DNA from: a virus
IMG/VR virus record: IMGVR_UViG_3300032160_000011
Span: 1 to 52,321 of that record
Length of the DNA: 52,321 bases
Reading direction: 5' to 3' (one strand)
The translations under genes and the position numbers were made by a program. The notes below the pieces were generated by a model that saw nothing but the letters and a program-made list of their open reading frames with translations, was not told the DNA's origin and ran no database searches. Of this stretch, positions 16,557-24,438 are shown piece by piece. Each line of letters starts with the position of its first letter. Position 1 is the stretch's first letter.

Positions 16557-18020
16557 CTACACCGCCGCCACTTGGATGTTAGCGGGCACACCTTGCGCCG
16601 CCTCATAGAACAGCAGCGCCAAATCAACAGCCGTAATCGGCTGAACCGCTACAATGTTCACCTGAGCGCTACCGCTACCGCCACCGCCAGTCGTAGCCAC
16701 GCCGCTAGCTACCGCAAAACCGCTACCCGGCGTCGTCACCTGCGGGTAGATGCCCGTAATACCACCTAAGCCATCCACACTACTAACCGTCACCGTACCA
16801 CCTGCGCCGCCCGCCAACGTCAGCACGTCGTTTACTGCGTAGCCAGCACCAATCACCGTGCCCGGTACCACGGTAAATAACCCCGTGGCCGCCGTGCCTA
16901 GCGTTACGGCTTTGATACTAAACTCAGGCTGAGATGGATTAGGCATTACGCTAAGGGCCGCGCCGTACAGCGAAGAATGTACCACTTCCTCGCCAATAGC
17001 TAGCGAGTTAAGATATGCTACGATGGCAGCCTGAACCGCCAAAACAGTAGCTGAAGTGAAGCCAGACAAGCCGTATAAGTACATCCCCACAAAAGGCTGA
17101 ACGTAAGTTGGCCGGTAAAAACTGATCGTCTCTTGGTAGCCTGTATTAGGGTCAGTCACAAGACTTGATGTCGTGCCATTGGTGAAACAGCCTATGGTTT
17201 TCTTCAGGTAGATACTCAAAGCCACAGCCGCGTCCGTACCACCTTCAACAACCATCGTGATACTGTGCGCCGGATTGCCCCAGGGGCTGTCTACCGCACC
17301 TGTAGGGTTCTCGATGGAACTGCCTGGACCGCCCGGCGTAGGGTAGCCTGGGGCCGTACGCGTAACCCCCAGCGTGGCCAACACAGCAGCAACCGTAGCA
17401 GCGATAGGCGTAAGCGCTGGCAGTGCCACGCTGATAGCCTGCCTAGCCCGTAGCGCACTATCTGCCTCTACCGGGTCGCCAGGTGTAGCCGCCGCTACAT
17501 TGTTCACACTAGCCCAACCACTAACCGGGCTAGCCTTAATATTGATGGTGCCCGGTTCAGCCGTAATGTTACCCGGTGTTGTGCAGGTAGCCGTAACCGT
17601 AACACTACCACCAGTGAGCGTCACGGACGCCGGTAGCGCCCAAAGGTTGCCTACTTGATCTTGAACAAAGCCATTGCTAATTATCAGTCCTGGCGTACCT
17701 GTGCAAACCACTGGGCAGGTAGAATACGTGAACGCTAAACGGGCCAGGCCGTTCATCTTTACCACGCGATCAAGCCCAGCACCAACAGCGGTTTGCGGAG
17801 AACTCTGATTATAGTCCAATTGGAGCGCCGCATTTTGATCAGCCTGCTTAAGACTGAGTATGCTAAGTATTTGATAGATGGCGCTGTCCGGCGCTACGTA
17901 TTGATTGGCGCCGTAGATATTTAGAAAAGCCTGAAGGTTATCCGCCAAAATGCTGGCGTAAGAATTGACAATTAAACCGCCCGGCCCCACAGAAGGCGGG
18001 GCATACGGAGGTGTGGACAC
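16557..18020 (-). CDS. Baseplate J-like protein
   Basis: A 487-residue protein with the layout of gpJ/gp6-type wedges: an N-terminal helix, a beta domain with TPGNITAEPGTINI (170-185), a DSALRARQA block near 215, and the EGGTDAAVALSIYLKKTIG block near 290. Residues 395-465 form an inserted Gly/Thr-rich beta module (GAGYAVNDVLTLAGGAG) like one in the sheath protein. It forms the ring of the contractile baseplate. Confidence 0.85.
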   Translation of the reverse strand: MSTPPYAPPSVGPGGLIVNSYASILADNLQAFLNIYGANQYVAPDSAIYQILSILSLKQADQNAALQLDYNQSSPQTAVGAGLDRVVKMNGLARLAFTYSTCPVVCTGTPGLIISNGFVQDQVGNLWALPASVTLTGGSVTVTATCTTPGNITAEPGTINIKASPVSGWASVNNVAAATPGDPVEADSALRARQAISVALPALTPIAATVAAVLATLGVTRTAPGYPTPGGPGSSIENPTGAVDSPWGNPAHSITMVVEGGTDAAVALSIYLKKTIGCFTNGTTSSLVTDPNTGYQETISFYRPTYVQPFVGMYLYGLSGFTSATVLAVQAAIVAYLNSLAIGEEVVHSSLYGAALSVMPNPSQPEFSIKAVTLGTAATGLFTVVPGTVIGAGYAVNDVLTLAGGAGGTVTVSSVDGLGGITGIYPQVTTPGSGFAVASGVATTGGGGSGSAQVNIVAVQPITAVDLALLFYEAAQGVPANIQVAAV

Positions 18021-18037
18021 GGCTAGGCCTCGCTTTC

Positions 18038-18430
18038 TTAGAATCCCGTAGCTAGCGCGGCCCCTAGGGCCGGTACGTTGCTGATCGTTACAGAACCAAA
18101 TACGGTCTCTGCCGTAGCAGTGTAGGTCAGCTTGCCGTTTGTAAAGCTGACCTCTACGTTGGACACAGCAGTAACGTATGGCGTAAAGCCCGCAATGTTC
18201 TGCTGGATAGCAAGCTGCATAGCCTTAAGCCCACTCTGGCTACCAAGCTGGCCCAGCATTTGTTGAAACACTGGCAGGCCTAGATTCAAGTCTTCCCACC
18301 ACTCACCCAAGAACAGTTTAAGCCGCGTCAAGATGGCCTGTGCTACCGCCGCGCCGTTAGTGAGCGCCGTGTTATCGGCAAAAATGGGATCGTAGCTACT
18401 GTCTAGCTGAAGGTACGCAATTGTTGCCAC
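18038..18430 (-). CDS. Baseplate wedge gp25-like/DUF2634 protein
   Basis: A 130-residue protein in the position and length range of gp25-like proteins, which join the sheath to the baseplate. The EWWEDLNLGLPVFQQML stretch (about 43-60) matches the family's conserved helix, and the C-terminal half is beta-rich (VEVSFTNGKLTYTATAETVFG). It lies next to the J-like gene as expected. Confidence 0.78.
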   Translation of the reverse strand: MATIAYLQLDSSYDPIFADNTALTNGAAVAQAILTRLKLFLGEWWEDLNLGLPVFQQMLGQLGSQSGLKAMQLAIQQNIAGFTPYVTAVSNVEVSFTNGKLTYTATAETVFGSVTISNVPALGAALATGF

Positions 18431-18434
18431 TGAT

Positions 18435-19232
18435 TTACTGTCCCTTCAATACTGACGTCTCACTACCTACCGGTATGCTAGGGCCGGCATAGCCCTTAGA
18501 CACAAGGAATGGCTGAATGTTTGTAGCGTACCATTGGTAGAAAGTATCGTTCATCAACTTTTGCGCCGTACCGCTGATCGCGTTAACTGAAACCGCTGGG
18601 GCTGTTAGCTGCACAGCCGTGCTAGCATTCACAGCTAAATTTTCACCCGTAACCGTTACGCCGTCCTCCGCGACATCAACTACCGTTGCACCATCATCTG
18701 AGCGAACTTGCAAGGAATTCGCTGAGTAGTTAGCCAGCACGTTAGGCTGGCTCCACAACCCCGGATAAAATCCACAGTCATGAATGTAATGTCGTCGTAC
18801 TTCGTTTTGCCGCTGACTGCCACTACTAACACCGGTGTTGTCCGCTACAGGGCTGTTCGTTTGACCGTTAGCCCACCACAAATCAATACAGGCGTCACAA
18901 AAGATAACCATGCCTTCATCGCCTTTTTTCAAAGGCAACGTAACACTGTAGCCACCACCACGCGGTACCATGACAGGCACGAAAACAATAGGCGGTACGT
19001 CCCACCACTGAGCTTTTAAGCTGCTGACCACGCGTACCCGCTCCTGGATAGCTAACTGAACAGTAACAGTCTGTTTGCCAACATCCATGTCCTCCGTTAA
19101 GAATCCAGGGCAAGCATAACGCGCCTCCGTCAAAACCTGGCGCAAAATCTGACGCCATTGCTCACTCTGCGCGGCGATAACTTGGCTCGGTGTTAGCGTT
19201 AATAACGGATTAGGGCCGGGTACGGTAGACAT
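18435..19232 (-). CDS. Baseplate spike protein, gp138-N-like
   Basis: A 265-residue protein. Residues 15-130 match the N-terminal OB-type domain of gp138-like membrane-piercing spikes (VPVMVPRGGGYSVTLPLKKGDEGMVIF, quoted in part: PLKKGDEGMVIFCDACID). Residues 170-230 are repetitive beta (VTGENLAVNASTAVQLTAP), like a short spike beta-helix. It would sit at the tip of the tail tube. Its place between the hub and gp25-like genes supports this. Confidence 0.8.
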   Translation of the reverse strand: MSTVPGPNPLLTLTPSQVIAAQSEQWRQILRQVLTEARYACPGFLTEDMDVGKQTVTVQLAIQERVRVVSSLKAQWWDVPPIVFVPVMVPRGGGYSVTLPLKKGDEGMVIFCDACIDLWWANGQTNSPVADNTGVSSGSQRQNEVRRHYIHDCGFYPGLWSQPNVLANYSANSLQVRSDDGATVVDVAEDGVTVTGENLAVNASTAVQLTAPAVSVNAISGTAQKLMNDTFYQWYATNIQPFLVSKGYAGPSIPVGSETSVLKGQ

Positions 19233-19235
19233 GAA

Positions 19236-20297
19236 TCATCCTGTGAACATGTTCAACAAAGTTTGCGCGTAAATTGTACTGAAACCTATCACCTCAGTCT
19301 GCCAATCATTACCCCGCGTGTCGCCCGTATGACGTACCTGGCTGACGTAAAAGGTAAGGTTAGAACTATCTGCCGTAGCTAGCAGGGTGGGCAGCTTACT
19401 GTTGACGCTAGGCTCGTACGCTAACTGCGTAATGTTAGTGCGTACTAACTGGACTAACTGAGGCGGCAAGTTAACTTTGAGCCTTGGGTCTAGCAGCACC
19501 GTAAAGATTACACCCTGCTGTATCTGCTGTGGCGTACCGACAATGCTTTGGTTTACACTGGGCGGCAGCCCATTTGAATTTTCAACGCCTCCAGGTGGGA
19601 AAGCTGGACTGTAAATTAAACTCGGTGTGATAACCCCGCTAGCCACCTCGCTAATGTAGGCCTGCTGGCCGTCATTCCAAGCTTGAACCTGGTTGCTATC
19701 TGATACTTGAGTAAGGAACTTACTAACCTTACCAAACACCGTGTTACCACGAGGATACTGCGTGGCTAGCATGCGCTGCCGGGCCACCTGGCCTAGTTTC
19801 ACGACTAAGGGTGATGGATTAGCTCCAGCATTGTTTTCAGCAATCATACGCTGAATCAACTGCAACTGGCTACTGAACTGACCCATAGAAAAACTAATCG
19901 TATCGCTGAGCGCGCCCGGCAGCGCTATGCAATGAAGGGTCAGCTTCTGATCAACTACATTCTCCCTGGTGTAGATAGGCTGAAACACCGGGCCATCCCA
20001 GATGATCGAGCTCAACTGCGGGCCGAACTGGAAGCCGGCCTTGAGCGTGACCCAGGTAGCGTTAACCAATAAGTTCTGCGCTGTCTGATCATCCAAATTG
20101 TAGACGCTGATATCAGCGTACCATAGCGGCGCGCTGTTCATGGACTGCTGAATTTCAAACGTTACGCGTAGCGCCTCAGGCTGAAACCGGTTAGACCCTA
20201 CAGTCACTACCTCTGCGCCGCCACCCTTGGTAACGTAAGTAATTGCCAGTTCCCACGCCTGCCCCCAAAGCGGTATTCCAGACGTAGGTGTGCTCAT
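19236..20297 (-). CDS. Baseplate hub protein, gp27/gpD-like
   Basis: About 353 residues from ATG at 20297 (ATGA overlap with the upstream gene, GGAG 7 nt before). Beta-rich N-terminus (LRVTFEIQQSMNSAPLWYAD, residues 42-61) with a long beta-hub style body, HCIALPGALSDTISFS, then a C-terminal RHTGDTRGNDWQTEVIGF. This fits the hub that caps the tail tube above the spike. Family membership is inferred from layout and position. Confidence 0.75.
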   Translation of the reverse strand: MSTPTSGIPLWGQAWELAITYVTKGGGAEVVTVGSNRFQPEALRVTFEIQQSMNSAPLWYADISVYNLDDQTAQNLLVNATWVTLKAGFQFGPQLSSIIWDGPVFQPIYTRENVVDQKLTLHCIALPGALSDTISFSMGQFSSQLQLIQRMIAENNAGANPSPLVVKLGQVARQRMLATQYPRGNTVFGKVSKFLTQVSDSNQVQAWNDGQQAYISEVASGVITPSLIYSPAFPPGGVENSNGLPPSVNQSIVGTPQQIQQGVIFTVLLDPRLKVNLPPQLVQLVRTNITQLAYEPSVNSKLPTLLATADSSNLTFYVSQVRHTGDTRGNDWQTEVIGFSTIYAQTLLNMFTG

Positions 20298-20629
20298 ACG
20301 GTGTCTCCCCACAGCAAGCTAAACTGAGTCAAATTCAGCTGCCCCGGATAGTCAGCCGGCGAATTGCTGGTGTTCAGCAAATAGGCACTACCAATTTTAA
20401 GATACTGATATTGAGCCAGCAAGTTAGCTGAAGGATACTGACCCGTGATGAGCGGCACACTGGCCACTAGCAAATTGTTATTCTCATCAGCGATACTAAG
20501 CTGCCAATAGCCAGCCATGGCTGAGTAAGCTAGCGTAAGGTTTAACGTAAGCGGCTGGCCATCGATAGTCAATTGAACGGCGAACGTCTGATTGTTGGCC
20601 GTGGTGAGTGGTACTAGCTGATCACTCAC
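20294..20629 (-). CDS. Baseplate plug-like protein (DUF6983-like)
   Basis: A 111-residue beta-rich protein: VQLTIDGQPLTLNLTLAYS, then YWQLSIADENNNLLVASVP and a hydrophobic end. It resembles the small plug domain (DUF6983, cyanophage Pam3 gp18) found between Dit-like and hub genes in minimal myovirus baseplates. It overlaps both neighbours by 4 nt. Confidence 0.65.
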   Translation of the reverse strand: MSDQLVPLTTANNQTFAVQLTIDGQPLTLNLTLAYSAMAGYWQLSIADENNNLLVASVPLITGQYPSANLLAQYQYLKIGSAYLLNTSNSPADYPGQLNLTQFSLLWGDTV

Positions 20630-21597
20630 GGCAGCACCGCACCCAAAGCATTAACTGTCGTTTGGCCCACCACACTGGAATAGAACCCAGCACCGGGAAC
20701 GTTGACCACGTTGTTGTACACATCGATCGCGGCGTTAACCGGCCCAGACGGCGTAGCCGCCACCACCGGCGGATATTGGAACTGCCGCTGCGTAATAGAC
20801 GGCACCGCACTCGGATTCACCTGGCCAAGCCCAGTTTGCTGCGTAGCGTCTGGGCGGGCGCTAAGCGCCGTCAAAGAAGACAAAGGACTAGTAACCGCGG
20901 ACACGGCTGTAGTGGCCGTGAAAATTTGCTCAAACTCAACCCGTACGCGCAGTCCGGCTATCGTCTTGTAATCTTCGCGCGGGTTGATACTCGTAATCAA
21001 CATATTGGCGTACGTACGCAGCCTTGTAGTGACGGTCAAAGGTTGCCGCGCTAACTGAAGACTAATCAGCGTTTGGTAAGCATTGACGCTCTTACTCGTA
21101 CTGCTACCACTGAACGGCGTCACATTGTCTGGCGTAGCGCTACCGGCAGTGTTAGCGTTGTTAGCCCCACTAGCATAAGCATCCATCGCATCACTCATAC
21201 CGATAAATAAAACCAAGCGCGGCGGCATGAGGTAAGCATGACTGCTAATGTCAGCACCCGTTTGAACTGGATGACGTGTTTTTTCAAGCCGCTGATCGTG
21301 CTCCAATTCCAACACAGCGTCAAACACATACGTCGTTTGCGTACTGCCACTAGCCACAAAGTTAGCCGTCTGAGTACCGGCCAGCGGCCCCGTAACCGGT
21401 ATGGCTGTACCCGGCACGTAGTTAGCCGCCGTTACGGGTAACGCCCCCGGAACATTGCCTACAGCCTGCCCCTGCGTTGGTACCTGTGTGATGCTAACCA
21501 TAGCCGGGCCGCGGGCCCACTGGGGAGGACGGTAAGCCACGGCGGCCTTCGGACTAGTAGCTGGAAGGGCAGTACCTGGTACATAAGTGCTAGCCAT
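20626..21597 (-). CDS. Dit-like tail/baseplate protein
   Basis: A 323-residue protein. Residues 90-225 contain YVFDAVLELEHDQRLEKTRH, LMPPRLVLFIGMSDAM, and LRTYANMLITSINPREDY with a RVRVEFEQI strand, the pattern of the Dit-like N-terminal domain of myovirus baseplate cores. The N-terminal 85 residues and C-terminal 80 residues are low-complexity Pro/Ala/Thr. It forms the ring that connects tube and hub. Confidence 0.78.
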   Translation of the reverse strand: MASTYVPGTALPATSPKAAVAYRPPQWARGPAMVSITQVPTQGQAVGNVPGALPVTAANYVPGTAIPVTGPLAGTQTANFVASGSTQTTYVFDAVLELEHDQRLEKTRHPVQTGADISSHAYLMPPRLVLFIGMSDAMDAYASGANNANTAGSATPDNVTPFSGSSTSKSVNAYQTLISLQLARQPLTVTTRLRTYANMLITSINPREDYKTIAGLRVRVEFEQIFTATTAVSAVTSPLSSLTALSARPDATQQTGLGQVNPSAVPSITQRQFQYPPVVAATPSGPVNAAIDVYNNVVNVPGAGFYSSVVGQTTVNALGAVLP

Positions 21598-21612
21598 AAC
21601 GTAGTCCGCCTC

Positions 21613-23250
21613 TCAGTAGCTGTATGACAGCTGACTGAATTCCTGAAGGTTGCGCTGAACCTGCTTAGCCGTTTCGCTAGCCGTCTTGCGCGCAATCTCA
21701 TCGGCACTAGCGCCGGGCTGAGTGATGTGGATGGTGATTCCTCCAATGTTCACATCCCCGGTCTTACCTGAACGCCCCAATACCTTGGCAATGTACTGCT
21801 GCGTCTCACTAGGTAGCGTAGCTTTGCCAGCCAAGAAAGCATCCATACGCCCTGGTCCAGCGTTGTAAGCACCCAGCGCTTCTGCCACATTGCCGCCATA
21901 GCGCTTCAACATCTGATTGATATAGGCCGTACCACCAGCAACGTTCTGCGCCGCATCGTAAGGATTTACACCCAGCGCTGCCGCCGTTGGCGGCATAAGC
22001 TGCATAGTGCCGATTGCACCCTTAGGGCTGCGTGCCGCCATACCTAGCGCACCAGACTCTTGCGCCTGCATAGCCGCAATCAACGCTGCATTTGCCGAGC
22101 CGCCAGTAGCCAGATCACCAAAGTTAGCCCCTAGACCACCCGCGATAATTGGATGACGGCCTAGCAACCCAACGCCCTTGGCAGCTAAACGAGCAAAAAA
22201 GCCCGGCGCAACCGCCTCAGTAGCTTCGGCCCCTACACCCGCAGCGCCAGCTGCTTCAGCTTCCTCTGGCAGCAACTCTGGAGCCAAAAATGCCGACGCC
22301 ACCATCACACCCGCCCCAATGGTACGAGCGTTAATATCCGCCAAGCTGGCCTTAAGTTCTTGCCCCGCGCCCTTGAAGTTACCTGTAGCAATATCCACCA
22401 GGGCGCTAATGAGGTGTGCCAGCAGGTCCTCGATGTTGGCCACGGTCTCAGCAAACACAGCAAAGATATGACTAACTTTTTGAACTGCCAAGCCGAACTT
22501 TTCCAGGCTATCCGTAGACTTAGTAATAGCCGTGTCGCCGGTAAGCAGCCCAATAAGGTTACTGAACGCGTCAGCCGTATCTTTCAACGCCGTACCAGTA
22601 GCCTTGAACACGTCCTTAATGTCGTACCAAACAGGCAGGAACATATCAGACAACTTTTGAGAAATCGTCGGCATGTTGTGCGTAATCCAGTCGTTAATGC
22701 TACGCAATTTCTTCAGTAAATCGTCCGGCCCAAGACCTAACGACCGCATGAAGTTAGTAACCACATTCATGCCAAGATATTTTAATTCCACCTCCATGCG
22801 AGTGAACTCAAAACGTATGTCGCGTATTTTACGCATTTGTACTTCAAAATCACCACCAGGCGCCATAGCCTTTTGGTCAGCAATAAGCTGCCGCGTGCGC
22901 TCCCGTAGTTCCGCGTCCCAGGCTAGGTTTTCCAGCGGCTGACCGAGCGCATCCATCGCTACCTTAAGACTACGCGCTGCGTCCTTACTCATGTACATGT
23001 GAAGCGCAAACAGCCGGTACTCTTGATCAGCCATGGCCACTTTGTCAGCCAGGCCCAAAGCGGCCCCACCAATGGTAGCGAACCCACTAACAATTTCCGT
23101 CTGAGCCTTAAAGAAGGACTTAGACATGCCAAAAGCTGTGGCGTCTACCGTGGCGCTAGCCTCGGTAAGTGCCCGTTGAAAGCTGGCCATGCCGCTCTGG
23201 TCAACAACAGCGCCAAGCTTAATGAGATATTCATCAAGGATGTTCGGCAT
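21613..23250 (-). CDS. Tape measure protein with lytic transglycosylase domain
   Basis: About 545 residues from ATG at 23250, preceded by GGAAGG; a TTG six codons upstream is open but less likely. The N-terminal 300 residues are helical with tape-measure character. A hydrophobic stretch at 320-380 may cross the membrane. Residues 390-490 are an SLT transglycosylase: AMQAQESGALG with the catalytic Glu, GTMQLMPPTAAALG, then LGAYNAGPGRM. The tape length suggests a short tail. The enzyme opens peptidoglycan during DNA entry. Confidence 0.87.
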   Translation of the reverse strand: MPNILDEYLIKLGAVVDQSGMASFQRALTEASATVDATAFGMSKSFFKAQTEIVSGFATIGGAALGLADKVAMADQEYRLFALHMYMSKDAARSLKVAMDALGQPLENLAWDAELRERTRQLIADQKAMAPGGDFEVQMRKIRDIRFEFTRMEVELKYLGMNVVTNFMRSLGLGPDDLLKKLRSINDWITHNMPTISQKLSDMFLPVWYDIKDVFKATGTALKDTADAFSNLIGLLTGDTAITKSTDSLEKFGLAVQKVSHIFAVFAETVANIEDLLAHLISALVDIATGNFKGAGQELKASLADINARTIGAGVMVASAFLAPELLPEEAEAAGAAGVGAEATEAVAPGFFARLAAKGVGLLGRHPIIAGGLGANFGDLATGGSANAALIAAMQAQESGALGMAARSPKGAIGTMQLMPPTAAALGVNPYDAAQNVAGGTAYINQMLKRYGGNVAEALGAYNAGPGRMDAFLAGKATLPSETQQYIAKVLGRSGKTGDVNIGGITIHITQPGASADEIARKTASETAKQVQRNLQEFSQLSYSY

Positions 23251-23907
23251 TAGCAGCCTTCCATTCAACGTAGCGCCGATTGTTTTCTTCCTTCACGTCT
23301 AAAAACTCCAGCACGTCACAAAGATCTTGGACATCATAAGTACCGTCAAACATTTCATGTTGCTGCCATAACCCAGCAGCTACAGGCCGCCACACCAGCG
23401 GATTCAACGTAGGGAAGGCAGCAGGCTCCCAATCTAGGCGGCCTGGCTCGACCGGCCCGGTCCGCTCTCGGCTAAAAAAGGCAGCAAACTAAATACTAGC
23501 GCCTCCACTGTGAGCCTTGTCACCAGCATAGGATCCTCTTCCAACAGAGGGCACGCCCACCGACCATCAGTTAGCATAACCGGCATGGGCTGCTCTGGTT
23601 GGCCCGCTAGAGTTTCCATGTGGCTGGTAACTAGCATAGCCGCGCGCTGAGCAAAGCCCATATCTTCCCGACTAAGCTGAAGGAAAGCTATGCCACACAG
23701 CGTACGCAACCGCTCTTCCGGCGTAGCCTTAGCAACGGCCTCCTCCGCCCGTCGTTCTGAACCAGCTTCGCTCTCTTTTACCGGATGATCATCTTGGGCT
23801 TTGTATACCGCGTTCATTAGCCGTTGCCAGATGTAGCTACCGTCTAACGGTGTCATTTTATGAATTTGCCACCTGGAACCTGACACTTCAACTACCGTTT
23901 CCCTCAT
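23234..23907 (-). CDS. Tail assembly chaperone, -1 frameshift product
   Basis: At 23479-23473 the zero-frame codons TTT TTA preceded by T form a perfect slippery heptamer. Slipping back one base opens a frame of 79 further codons to the TGA at 23234-23236, giving a protein of about 224 residues. The added part reads through PTLNPLVWRP, WQQHEMFDGTYDVQDLCDVL and EENNRRYVEWKAAN, which looks like real protein. It ends 17 nt inside the tape measure gene. This matches the G/GT chaperone arrangement of many tailed phages. Confidence 0.8.
23434..23907 (-). CDS. Tail assembly chaperone, short (zero-frame) form
   Basis: A 157-residue protein between tube and tape measure genes. It begins RETVVEVSGSRWQIHKMTPL and is mostly helical, with LFSLLPFLAE near the end. 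This is the place and style of the G-type tail chaperone. A T TTT TTA slippery heptamer near the end allows a longer product. A strong SD (AAGGAGGG) precedes it. Confidence 0.8.
   Translation of the reverse strand: MRETVVEVSGSRWQIHKMTPLDGSYIWQRLMNAVYKAQDDHPVKESEAGSERRAEEAVAKATPEERLRTLCGIAFLQLSREDMGFAQRAAMLVTSHMETLAGQPEQPMPVMLTDGRWACPLLEEDPMLVTRLTVEALVFSLLPFLAESGPGRSSQAA
23473..23479 (-). promoter_or_regulatory. Programmed -1 ribosomal frameshift site
   Basis: TTTTTTA on the - strand, in frame as T TTT TTA at codons 144-145 of the chaperone gene. It is the same slippery heptamer used in HIV-1 gag-pol. A GC-rich stretch (GAGAGCGGACCGGGCC) follows and could form a stimulatory structure. Confidence 0.75.
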
Positions 23908-23932
23908 AAGCCCTCCTTGCAGGGCGACTCAC

Positions 23933-24388
23933 TTACATGTTAACAACGTTAGCCGCTAGCAGCGCCCAGCGGACCCTGGTACCTGCCGCAGCGTAGGGCT
24001 TATCCGGTATTTTACCGAAGCCAACACCAGTCAGCACGTGCGTAGACCCATCAAGCAACGTGCGGAAACTGATTGTAGTTGCCAACCATGGCAGTAGATC
24101 ATCAGCGTTGGCCGAATTGACGCAAAGATTGTAAAGGCTGAGCAGCGCATGATGAAGCGGGCTAGTTTGCTGAACTTCTAGGTCTATGTGGCCATTATCA
24201 CCAGCCACGTAGCTGCCCATCACCGTACCATCTGCCGCCACATCCATCACGGTGCGCTCTGTAGTCATAGTGATCGTCACCGAGCCCAGTCCAATGTTGC
24301 CGCCAGTTAACGGCAAACTGACGCCAAACAGCGGGTTGACTAGAACGCCAACCAAGTCTTTGAAACTGTAAGTTCTGCCAAGACCCAT
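23933..24388 (-). CDS. Tail tube protein, DUF3277-like
   Basis: A 151-residue protein. It starts GRTYSFKDLVGVLVNPLFG and continues GLGSVTITMTTERT, then DVAADGTVMGSYVAGDNG. These phrases and the length match DUF3277 phage tube proteins. It lies directly after the sheath gene in the transcript, as usual for myoviruses. A GGAG SD sits 9 nt upstream. Confidence 0.85.
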   Translation of the reverse strand: MGLGRTYSFKDLVGVLVNPLFGVSLPLTGGNIGLGSVTITMTTERTVMDVAADGTVMGSYVAGDNGHIDLEVQQTSPLHHALLSLYNLCVNSANADDLLPWLATTISFRTLLDGSTHVLTGVGFGKIPDKPYAAAGTRVRWALLAANVVNM

Positions 24389-24438
24389 CTCACTACGCTC
24401 CTTAAACTACAATGTTCATTTTGAAATCAACCCTAGCG

